Assembly: GCA_903813345.2 (NCBI GenBank)
Contig: CAIIXF020000007.1
Location: forward strand, 18,277,564 to 18,341,563
DNA: 64,000 bases
Direction of reading: 5' to 3'
Origin: Owenia fusiformis
Taxonomy: Eukaryota > Annelida > Polychaeta > Sabellida > Oweniidae
The stretch's first letter is position 1, and each line of letters opens with the position of its first letter. The notes under the pieces are model-generated. The model did no database searches, was not told the DNA's origin, and was given only the letters and a program-made list of their open reading frames with translations. This document shows, piece after piece, positions 12,201 through 22,900 of this stretch. A program made the translations under genes and the position numbers.

Positions 12201-13711
12201 ACAGATTTAAAATGTACATGTATGTATATCTCTTGACTTTTTATAGGAGCTGGAAAGTAACATTTTGGAAAAAATTGCTATTCCTGCACATGTTATTTTC
12301 TGGTACAAAATTAAGTATGAAGGCATGTGTATATTTCCATGCTTTTTTCAAGAAAGTATCATTACATTGTCTACTTTTAGTAAAACTGGAAACAGTAATG
12401 GTAGCTCCTGTGTTGTCTGGACACTTTGAAAGAAAATTTGGAAAAATAGAAAGTGTGAAATATAAGAATTTCCTGGAGTTCCCATTGACCTCTTTCCAGA
12501 TATACTAAAAGAAGACAGTGTAATGATACTTTCCTGAAAAAAGCAAGGAAATTAACACATGCCTTCATTCTTTATAGTGTATCAGAAAAAAACATGTGCA
12601 GGTATAGCAATTTTTTACCAAAATGTTATTTTCCAGCTGTACCTAATATTGTGCTGACTTCCCTTAGGCTGCCAGATTATTTCACAATACAAATGCCAAT
12701 TAGTGTAGTGAATTTGTACTTACCACACAATGGGGGCTCTGGGCAGACTTTGTCACACAAAAAAGTTCATACCTGAAACCTATAAAACAATTGGTGATGA
12801 ATAATACCAAAATGAAAAGAAAGTACAAAAAAGCACATGGCACATGTATGTAAAATATTAAAAATATGTCTATAGTTGGACCATTGTGTTGTCACTTATC
12901 CCATCCCAGGACTTTAGTCTATAGTCCTGGTACGGGATAAGTTGTCACAACTGTGTGCGCAACTCTGAATCAGCCTAAATGATTGCGTAATTAAATAGTA
13001 TCTAAATCACTGTGTTATATCATGTGAAGAAAACATTGAGAGCCCATAAAAGAAAAACATTGATCCTAAAAAAAGAAAAACATTGCGCCCAACGTGGGGC
13101 TCGAACCCACGACCCTGGGATTAAGAGTCCCATGCTCTACCGACTGAGCTAGCCGGGCAGATACAACATAATGGAGAAAATTTTGTAAAAGTGCCTTACC
13201 CTTGATATAGTTCATTGAATCAACCAGAACAACGTTGTCTTTTGTTATTTTTCTAAAAAAGAAACATGAGAACATCACATTAATATTAGTCTTTCAATTA
13301 TAAAGGTTCTGCTTCTAACGATTACAGTCATTTATTTACTTCCGGGTCATTCATTCATTGATTTACACAAGGTGCAAAGCTTTGCATACCTTTGGACTGC
13401 AGATTTTAAGCCACTTCTCGTTTCTTTTTCCTTCTTTGAATCTGAAAATATGTACGGTAAAGCTTTTAGTGTGGGGTATCCTGTGTTTGCAGTCTGCACT
13501 TGATCAGAAAAAATAATAGAAAATGTCAAAATCGAAGATGACTTTTCATGTTTGGTTTACCTGCATATATTTCGTTCTTGGGAACACCAGTAACATCATC
13601 GGATATAACAATAACTTCTCTCTTGTAATTGCTAGTGATAAACGATTTCAATTCCATACATCGCTTTGATTTGCCGCTACAAGGTGGACCACAGAAAATA
13701 ACAAATGGCAT
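9245..13711 (-). CDS. KTI12: KTI12 homologue, Elongator-associated P-loop ATPase (9 coding exons)
   Basis: Exons, in transcript order: 13561-13711, 13390-13441, 13200-13252, 12724-12779, 11502-11581, 10788-10947, 10354-10416, 10074-10142, 9245-9388. All junctions are GT-AG, the phases agree, and the total is 275 codons plus stop. The P-loop GPPCSGKS lies at residues 8-15, a Walker-B-like strand with DSMNYIKG at 79-86, and the family signature PDSRNRWDSPLF at 142-153. The C-terminal FTKMHP and NMFVQYLN blocks also fit. KTI12 proteins bind tRNA and Elongator and are needed for mcm5/ncm5 modification of wobble uridine (family knowledge). The start was set at the ATG giving MPFVIFCGPP; an in-frame ATG at 13763-13765 would add 18 unconserved residues. 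Human KTI12 is intronless and about 354 residues, so this copy is shorter and heavily split. It is head-to-head with DUT. Confidence 0.95.
10680..10770. repeat. Two-copy tandem duplication in KTI12 intron 6
   Basis: A block with GATGCGATTAGCAAAATGTGG is repeated about 37 bp later as GATGCAATTAGCAAAATGTGG, just downstream (minus strand) of the donor at the end of KTI12 exon 6. Confidence 0.7.
11004..11203. mobile_element. 200-bp MITE-like element in KTI12 intron 5
   Basis: The ends are inverted copies: TGATCTCCCCAG at the left and CTGGGGAGATCA at the right. Inside, CAGGTGGGTGC recurs several times. No target duplication is obvious and no protein is encoded. Confidence 0.6.
11655..11997. mobile_element. 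343-bp inverted-repeat element in KTI12 intron 4
   Basis: About 50 bp at each end are inverted copies. The left begins CAGGGTCAGCCAAAAAAGG; the right ends CCTTTTTTGGTTCACCCTG; both arms include AACTCAGTCAT. This is the layout of a Tc1/mariner-type MITE. A related right end is present at about 61960-62033. TA dinucleotides lie nearby, but the exact duplication is unclear. Confidence 0.7.
12065..12215 (+). repeat. Dispersed repeat, copy 1 (related copy at 54600-54735)
   Basis: The blocks ACAGAAGTCAGTAG, GTTCACT...CAGAGAGG and a GTTCACT...GACAG...TTTAA tail occur in the same order here and at 54600-54735. The family is dispersed, with no coding capacity and undefined ends. Confidence 0.55.
12243..12644. 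mobile_element. Foldback MITE, about 400 bp, in KTI12 intron 4
   Basis: Left arm features (AGCTGGAAAGTAACATTTTGG, GCTATTCCTGCACATG, GAAGGCATGTG) all recur inverted in the right arm, which ends AAATGTTATTTTCCAGCT. The element folds on a centre near 12443. The plus-strand frame at 12212-12508 and the minus-strand frame at 12377-12568 share sequence because of this symmetry and are not genes. Confidence 0.75.
12896..12943. repeat. Short hairpin in KTI12 intron 3
   Basis: CTTATCCCATCCCAGGACT is followed by AGTCCTGGTACGGGATAAG, giving a roughly 19-bp imperfect stem with a short loop. It may be a relic of a small foldback. No function is claimed. Confidence 0.6.
13086..13158 (-). tRNA. tRNA-Lys(CTT)
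   Basis: On the minus strand the 73-bp segment folds as a canonical tRNA. The acceptor is GCCCGGC with 3' GTTGGGC and a G discriminator base. The D arm includes the A box TAGCTCAGTCGG. The anticodon loop CTCTTAA carries anticodon CTT. The T arm contains the B box GGTTCGAGCCC. No intron is present, CCA is not encoded, and a run of T follows within a few bases as a Pol III terminator. As far as can be judged by eye it matches the vertebrate tRNA-Lys(CTT) sequence. It sits in KTI12 intron 3, on the same strand as the host gene. Confidence 0.97.
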
Positions 13712-13944
13712 GTCGAACCCGGAAGTGGAACACGTTGTTGTAAAGAATGCCGCAAAAAGTATCATTGATTAGACTCTGTTGATTACAACACATAATATAG
13801 CATTACAAAATAGCGGAAAACTTCTTCATGAAAAAATAATTACATTTACTGAATTAATGCTATTCTTGAAAATAATAAGATAAAGCTGCTTTACGATAGA
13901 TTTTTCCCGCCAATTTCGAGTTTAGACAACACCAGAATCGGAGA
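13712..13944. promoter_or_regulatory. Bidirectional promoter interval between KTI12 and DUT
   Basis: Only 233 bp separate the two start codons, which point away from each other, so both promoters and 5' UTRs lie here. TTTCCCGCC at 13903-13911 matches the E2F consensus, followed directly by a CCAAT-like AATTTC context; it is 33 bp before the DUT start codon. CCGGAAGT at 13719-13726 matches an ETS site and lies just upstream of the KTI12 ATG. Both motifs are common in housekeeping and S-phase promoters. Transcription start sites cannot be seen from sequence. Confidence 0.65.
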
Positions 13945-16900
13945 ATGGAAGTCGATAAGGAAAACGTATCACAAAACATCATAACCAGTGAGCCCGCTTG
14001 TAAAAAGGCAAAGGAGGCAAATGTAGAGAAGGTAACGGACATGGGACTCGAGAAAGTTGTTCTAAGATTCGCCAAAATAACAGAAAATGCTTATGCTCCG
14101 GTGAGAGGCTCAAGTCTTGCAGCAGGATATGATCTCAAAAGGTAGAGTCAGTACGTCTATTTCCAAACACCCCCATCAAAAAATGTAGTTAGCTTGGCTG
14201 TACTGCACATCTATGCTATGATTCTATATATATTATGTGTATTATCCACTGTAGAATGCATTTGCAGAAAAAATTACGAAAAATTGTAAAAAATATCTGG
14301 GTTATTCCATTTTTACTACAAGGTATTTTAGGGGGGTAATTCCGAACAGGAGTTTTTTTGGGGGGTAAATCCGAACACCTGCATGGGGGTAATTCCAAAC
14401 ACTTAACTTAAACTTAATTGTTTCAATTATTAGATTGATGGTATATCATTATATGATACCCTTAACTTATGATACTGGATCCTGTCACCCCTGCATATCA
14501 AGAAACCCAAATTTAAATCATTTATTACTGACATATATTTATTTAAACGCACAGAGTTTGTGGGGGTAATTCCAAACACTAGCATGGGGGTAATTCCGAA
14601 CACCTAAATCATCATAATTGATTATTTTATTGTAAGATTGTTGGTATACATCATTATATTGTATCTTTCAGGCTATAAATATTATGTAGAGGTAGTAGAG
14701 GTACTATTATTCAATTCAATGATCTGCTTGCCATTATTTGGAACCCGTTCGTGTTTACCCCCCTGTTTGGATTTGGACGTATTGACTCTAGTCTAAGGTT
14801 GATATGTCACGCAAAAAAAACTGGCATGACTTCAAATTTTCCAGCAAACTGCGTGACATGTAGAAATACGAAATTTGGGGGACATTGGTCCGATTCCCGT
14901 CTGAATCCCATTTGCAGGTCACTTTAGATATCAATTATTATGCCATCGAACTGAGTTCGGAGGGATATAGGAACGCCTCCGTCCATCCGTCTTTCTGCCT
15001 GTCCGTCTCTCCATCTGTCAGGGCAACAACTCGAACACTGTTGGCCCAATTTTGTTCATATTTTGCACACATACAGTGCACACCATAAAGAATTACTATA
15101 GCTATGAAAATTACATGCTGTCGCACATGTAATAAACTCTTACTTCCTACGAAAGCTATTGGATTTTGATATAATAGCTTTCTCGGTTTCTGCTCGGACA
15201 TTTTCGTAAATCTCCGGAGGTTGTCCGAACCTAACTAATTCTCAAAATTCATTTCGTTCGTTGCGTATCTCGCACCTAGCAAACCGCCATATTGGAAATA
15301 GGTCTAAAAAACTTTCACTCTATGAACAATTTACAAGTCTTGATCGAAAAAGAAGTACTCCAGCGCTCCAATACTTACACGGATTGATGATACTGATGTA
15401 AGACACAGTTAGAGACCAAAAGTAAGCCGCGGATCGACTTAATTCGATTTCAAAGGTCACTATTGATGAGCTGTTCACTTCTCCGTTTGAGAGCCATACT
15501 CGAAGTGAGTAAATAAATTCTTACCTCAGTGTATTCAGTGCTCTATTTTCTCCGTCCTAGTATAAGTAAGTCCAGATATATTGGAATTTGTGTCCATAAT
15601 GAACTTAAAAATTTGAAGTGGAATTCACATGTTAATGCCGACTCTTCAAATGTTGAGGTGATTTTGGAGCCGGATTATGCGGCAATGTGGATTGGCTCCC
15701 AGAATGCAACATGACAAGCCGATTTTCAAAATGGCCGCTCATTTAAAAATGGTGGCCAATTTAGTGCCGATTTTACAGTAATTTAGGTGCAATATGTAAA
15801 ACTGTAATAGCAATATGTTTTAAATGTAAAAAAAAAAATTATATAGGACATTAATAAAGCCAGAAATGTAGATATTAAAGAAGCACATGGCAGTTCGTTC
15901 GGAATTTTCATGTGAATTGGGTATATGTCATATATGTGTTCCCAAGTTGACAGGCCTGCATTGGTCGGAATCCAAATCCCAAACCCACTTTTTATCGTAC
16001 CTAACAAGAGGTACGATATTGTAGTCAGCTTGGCGGGCGGGCGGCGTCTCACTTTTCAGCTTGTCTACAGGTTTCCAGCCAAACCATTTGAGGGATTCAT
16101 CTGAAATTTTCAGGGATGTTTCTACACATCAAAGTCAAGAACTGATTAGTTTTTGGGCATTCTGGGTAAATTTTAAGGTGGCCATTTTGGATTTTCCGTC
16201 CTAAAATCTTCACTTTCAAGACTTGTCTACAGGTTTTCGGCCAAACCATTTGAGGGATTCATCTGAAATTTTCAGGGATGTTTCTACATTTCAAAGTCAA
16301 GAACTGATTAGTTTTTGGGCATTCTGGGTAAATTTTAAGGTGGCCATTTTGGATTTTCCATCCTAAAATCTTCACTTTCAAGACTTGTCTACAGGTTTTC
16401 AGCCAAACCATTTGAGGGATTCATCTGAAATTTTCAGGGATGTTTCTACATATCAAAGTCAAGAACTGATTAGTTTTTGGGCATTCTGGGTAAATGTTAA
16501 GGCTGCCATTTTAGATTTTCCGTCCTAAAATCTTGTCTATCGAGGCTTGTCTACAGGTTTCCAGCCAAACCGTTTTTATGTCCCCACCACATAGTGTGGG
16601 GCCATATTGTCGGCCTAGGCGCGTCCGTCTGTCTGTCCGTCCGTCCGTCCGTCCGTCTGTCCGTACGTCCGGGAGTTTTCTCCAAAACCGCTACAGATAT
16701 CACCTTCAAATTTTCAGGGATAACTTATGAGTGCATACAGATGTGGATGAAAAAATTTTAACTCGATACCTACTTCCTGTCGGCCATTTTGAAGTCAAAT
16801 GCTAAAATCCTTGTCTGCAAACTTTAAGAAAAACGGCTTCACAGTTGCTTTTAAAACTTTAAAATCTTTTTCAGCTCACTTCATTCTAGATCTGATTAGG

Positions 16901-19900
16901 TTTTGGACCTGTTAGCTCAGTCATGTCAGCCATTTTGAATGTCTTAAGAAAAGTTAGCGCACGATAATACTTTGTATCATATTGAATGGTGTTTTTGAGT
17001 TTTCATACTTTAACTATTTAGTAGCTTTATTAATAATTTCAGATGTACTTTGTTGTAAAAGCCTATGTTATTGTTAACAGTAGTTATATGTGATAATTTT
17101 GTAAGAAGAAATCAGCAAAAACACATAATCACTTTTTTATTGTCGGCCATTTTGGATTTTTCCGTCCTAAAATCTTGTCTGTGAAGTCTTGTCTATGTGT
17201 TTTCAGGTGAACCGTTTGGTGGATCAATTTCAAATTTTCATGGATGATTCTTAGTATAAAAATCAAGATCTGATTTGTTTTTTGGCATTCTGGGTAAATG
17301 TCAAGGCAGCCATTTTGGATTTTCCGTCTTAAAATCTTGTCTGTAAAGTCTTGTCTACGCGTTTTCAGGTGAACCGTTTGGTAGATCAATTTCAAATTTT
17401 CAGAGATGATTCTTAGTATATAAATGTAGAACTGATTAGTTTTTTGGCATTCTGGGTAAATGTCAAGGCAGCCATTTTGGATTTTCCGTCCTAAAATCTT
17501 GTCTGTAAAGTCTTGTCTATGCATTTCCAGGTGAACCGTTCTGTAGATCAATTTCACATTTTTAGAGATGATTCTTAGTATGAAAATCTAGATCTGATTA
17601 GTTTTTTGGCATTCTGGATAAATGTCAAGGCAGCCATTTTGGATTTTCCGTCTTAAAATCTTGCCTGTAAAGTCTTGTCTACGCGTTTTTAGGTGAACCG
17701 TTTGGTAGATCAATTTCAAATTTTCAGGGATGATTCTTAGTGTGAAAATCTACATCTGATTAGTTTTTTGGCATTCTGTGTAAATGTCATGGCAGCCATT
17801 TTGGATTTTCTGTCCTAAAATCTTGTCTGTAAAGTCTTGTCTACGCGTTTTCAGGTGAACCATTTGGCAGATCAATGTCATATTTTCGGGGATGATTTTT
17901 AGAATTTTTAGTATGAAAATCTAGGAACAGATTAGTTTTTTGACATTCTGGGTAAATGTCAAGGCAGCCATTTTGGATTTTCCATCCCAAAATCTTGTCT
18001 GTAAAGTCTTGTTTACATGTTTTCTAGTTAACTGTGTGACGGATCAATTAAAAATTTTCAGGGGTGGTTCTTAGTTTGAAAATCTATAGAACTGACTAAA
18101 TTTTTGGCATTCTGGGTAAATTTTAAGGTGGCCATTTTGGATTTTCCGTCCTCAAATTGTGTTGGTAAAGTCTTGTCTACTCATTTTCAGGATAACCATT
18201 TGATGGGATCACCCACTGGTGGGGACATTTTGTACACATTTGTGTTCTTGTTTACATATGTTACACAGTGATAAGTTCTAGAGCTGATTAACTTTTCTGC
18301 GGCCATCTTGCTTTCTTGGTCAACAAGACCACAATGCTGTGTTTTAGGTACGATATTGTTCACGTCTGTGCCTTGTTATGTGTGTTATCACAAGCTTTCA
18401 AATAGATTTTTGCTCGAACTGAAAAACTAGTAGAAGGATTTTGTTAAAATACCAGCCATGGCTGTTCGATGGGATTTGCTACGCTTTGGCGCTGCTGTTG
18501 TCAAGTTTAAAAATTACTCTTTTATTTACGATAGGAGTTCTGCCTTTAGCTTTTACAAAGTGAGCATTCTAGTCATGTCCTGCTAGGCGATTTGATAAAA
18601 TTGTATGTGGGATTTCTTTGGAGTTGCTGTTTCTCTAGTTTTAACATTGAATGATTAAACCTGTACTAATACTGTATTGTGAATTTTGTTTTCAGTGCTT
18701 ATGACTATGTTGTACCAGCCCAAGAAAGAATAGTCGCCAAAACAGATATTAAAATTGCAGTTCCAGATGGTTGCTATGGAAGAGTAGGTAAGTTCATTTA
18801 AAGATCATGCAAGACCTCAACATACATTAACATATATAGGGCCAGGGCTCTCACCAGAAAAAAATTAGGGTGTGGTGCTTGTTACTGCGAATACGCGATT
18901 CGAAGCGTGAGTAAAGCGAACGCGCGAGCGGAGCGAGCCTAAGCTATTAAAAATATTTTGTAACTATATTCACTTGCAAAAGTTCTTAATTTATCCATAA
19001 TTTGTGTACAATATTAGAAATATACATTATACCTTCTTCTATTGAATCACTGCAAACTTTCTGATTCTGAATTATAACCTGCTGGATTGGCAGGCCATAC
19101 ATTTTGACTTCCTGTTTACTTGCTGAATTATAATCTGCTGGATTGGCAGGCCATACTTTTTGACTTCCTGTTTACCGGCAAGTATAATTCACTCAGTATT
19201 TCTCAAATACTGATGATTATCTGTCAATTTCACTTAAGATTTGTCTTCTCTAAGGTAGGTGGGTTCTTGTTCTTTTATTCTGATGACGTTTTGAGTAGAA
19301 TTTACAATTAGTTTTATAGAAGAGATAGGTTGAATTTTTTTCAATTTTTTTTTGATCTTGGCCTTGGGCCGTGATCTGCCGTGGGAAAAGTGCGTCCAAG
19401 TGACTCTGAAGCTCCTTGCGCAATTATTTTGGCGCAGAAGCAGTACCTCACGTTCAATACAAATATGGCTGTCAGGTAAAAGAAATTTGTTTATAAATTG
19501 TGATTTAACACGATATTAGCATGAATTTTCAACAATTTAGGCTGTGGTTACTACAGTTTAGACTGTGGTTACTACCTTCTATTTTGGATAGGTTGTGGCG
19601 GCACTCAATTAGAGTGTGGCGGGGCGCCACACTCTAAAAGCGTAGCGAGAGCCCTGAGGGCTAAAGTAAATATCCATATGAATCTGTTTCCTCTGAAGTA
19701 CCACTCATTTTGACATGCGGAAAGCTGAGAACAAGTTCCTTCACATGTTTAAACCTGATGTTGGAATTTTTTGCAATTTCATGAAAGTGTCGACAGCAAT
19801 CTTCGGCACTTTCCGTGATTGGGAAAATAAATTCCAGCGTAAATTATTGTGTTTATTGTACCTTCCGATTTAGAGGTAAGAAGTCAGATTTTATAACAAG

Positions 19901-22900
19901 TGAGATGTGAGTGAGATGCTTAATCACAAAAGACCTTACTAAGCTCTGAATAAGTAAAATTTTCAAGGTCAAAGGGAGAAATATATCAGAAAATATTAGA
20001 CTCATAATAGACTGTATGGAACACCTTAAATCAAACAATGAATCTGGCATAATGCTTTTCATCGACTTTGAAAAAGCTTTTGACACAGTGGAATGGAAAT
20101 TTATTGATCGGACGCTAGATTACTTCAATTTTGGACCAGACTTTAGAAAATGGATCAAAACCATATACAACGATGCAAAAAGCTCAGTAATAAATAACGG
20201 GTATACATCACGCTACTTTAACCTGAACAGAGGAGTACGACAGGGATGCCCCCTAAGTCCGTATTTATTTATTCTATGTGCCGAAATATTGAGTGAATCA
20301 ATCAGAAGAGATGAAGAAATTGAAGGCATACAAATACCAGATGGAGAAGTAAAGATCTCACAATACGCCGATGATACATCAGTCTTTGTAAGAAAGATTG
20401 CATCCGCGAAAAAAGTAATTAAAAAGTTCAGAAATTTTGGAGAAATCTCAGGACTGAACATCAATCTCCACAAAACAGAAGAAGCCGTGATAGGCAGAGA
20501 AAATGCACTATTACAGCAACAAGTAAGAGATGAAAGCATGGCATCAGGGCTAAAATACCAAGATAAAGATATAAAAGTCCTTGGTATAACCATTCCTTTA
20601 GATGGAAGAGACATAAACAGTTTAAATTTCCCAGAGAAAAGAAACAAAATTCAAGGACTTATTAGAGCATGGAAAAGTAGAAACATCACACCTCTAGGAA
20701 AAATAATAATGATAAAATCACTCCTCGTATCTCAGCTGACATATCTATGTACAGTGCTCACACCAACAGATGACTTTATCAAAGAAATAGAAAACATGTT
20801 TTTCAACTTTATATGGGATGAGAAGCCAGACAAAATTGGAAGAAAGATAATGATGAACGAACAAGAGAGAGGTGGCCTAAACATGCTCCACTTACAATCA
20901 TACGTAAAAAACCTAAGCATCAAATGGATAAAGAAATATATAGACCCTACATATAGTGGCAAATGGAAGAAGATATGGAACTACTACCTGAAGAACCTGA
21001 CGCAGGGAGAAGTATGGGCTTTGAACCTTTCAAAAAATAGTGACAAAATAAATGTTTTAGACTTAAGGTACCTGAAGACAGTCTACAAAAATTGGTGCAG
21101 TCTAAAATATCAAACAATTCCGGATACGAGAAACCCAGAGCAACAATCATTATGGCACAATGAACAGATAAAAATCAATGGAGAAATCATGAAAAACGAA
21201 GTATGGATACAAAAAGGTATTGAATTTATAAAAGACATCCAGGACGAAAATCGATTCCTCACAGCAGCAGAATTAGGCCATAAATATGATATTGTTATGA
21301 ACCAAAGGAATACTTTGAAATATAACAGTATAATTACAGCCATCCCCCAAAATTGGAAAAGAAAATTAAGACACCCAAGAGAAAATGAAGAAGAAACCGA
21401 GAATCCGAATGTCACAATTAACACAGAATGGTTAAAAAAGACAAACAATAAAGAAGTTTACAAGATTTTACTAAAAAAGAACAATGCTGTGAAACTGCCA
21501 AAGAAGATGGAAGATAAGTGGCAAAACAAACTGCAACTACAAAATCCATTGATGTGGGCCAAAATCCACAAAAATAGAAAAAATATTCTCAGGACAAAAG
21601 AGAAATATTTCCAAATAAAAATATTCTTCCGGATACTATACTATAACAAACAACTAAAACAAATGAACATAGACGGCTATAACACTGATATATGCAGTCT
21701 ATGCCGTAGTGACATAGATACTTTAGAACATGGAATATACCATTGTGAGGCCGTACAAGACTTCCTAATAACATCTTTCAACCAACTTGACGAAGATGTA
21801 CCCACGATTGAGAAATTCCTTTTTGGAGATGGAAAAACAGAAAACGAACATCTATTCCTGAAACAAAAGATATTCCTAAACACATGTAAAAGGAAAATAA
21901 GGAGACCTAATATGATAGGCTGGCAAAACTTCCTAAAAACAGAGAAAAAAATAGAAGAAAGCATCAGCCAAAGAAGAAAAAAACCTGAACTTATGGAACA
22001 GCAATGGTTGAAACTCAAACATTTCATAACGTAGTAAAATACACACTGGGAACATAAAAACCCCCTCACCAAGCTCAAACCATCGAGCAGAAAATCATAA
22101 AAAGTCCCCCTCTTGCCTTTTCCCCTGCCCCCCCTCCCCCCTTCCCTTACTCTTTTTATCAAAACTACTATGCTAAATAAGGCTAATATTATATATAAAT
22201 ACGATATTTTAGCATATGCAACTACTGTATGTTTTCTTTCTACAATATTGTATTTGTACAACTTTTTATACAGAATAAAAAAAAAAAAAAAAAAAAAAAA
22301 TTTTCAAGGTCAAAGGTCATCAAACTAGGTCACACAACTGTGCTATCTAAGTTTCTCAAAGTTCGAGACTACAAATCCAAATCAATATTTTTGTTTGAAA
22401 GTCAGGATATACATTCCTCTGAAGGTTCCAAACTGTGTGAGTACAGGACAGTGGGTCCTTCACTACTAACTTAGCATTTCACACATAAATATTAATCCGT
22501 ATTGTTCTATGTTATTTGAGATATATTTATCCAGTATAGTAATGTCCCATATCTTGATAGTATTCTAATTATCCCATCGAACGAAGTTCGGAGGGATATA
22601 GGGAACGCCTCCATCCGTCCCTACGTACGTACGTCCGTCCCTACGTACATCCGTCCGTCCGAGCATGTTTGTACATGTACAAGCAGAAATTTGATATCAA
22701 ATTCAAAATTACCACCATTTTTGTCAAAAGTCCAGCATTTCCTGACAATATCTTAGGTTGACATAGCAACCAAACCTGAAAAATCTTTAGAATAACATGT
22801 TTTAGATACCTAACTGATATGGTTGAGTACAAAAAATAAAATATGTATTGTTGTGTTTTGTATCAAGACTTTATTATACATCAAACATAATATAAGAACT

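Noticed and set aside
20213-22261. Several minus-strand frames of 60-194 codons
   Set aside because: They are antisense shadows of the LINE reverse transcriptase frame.
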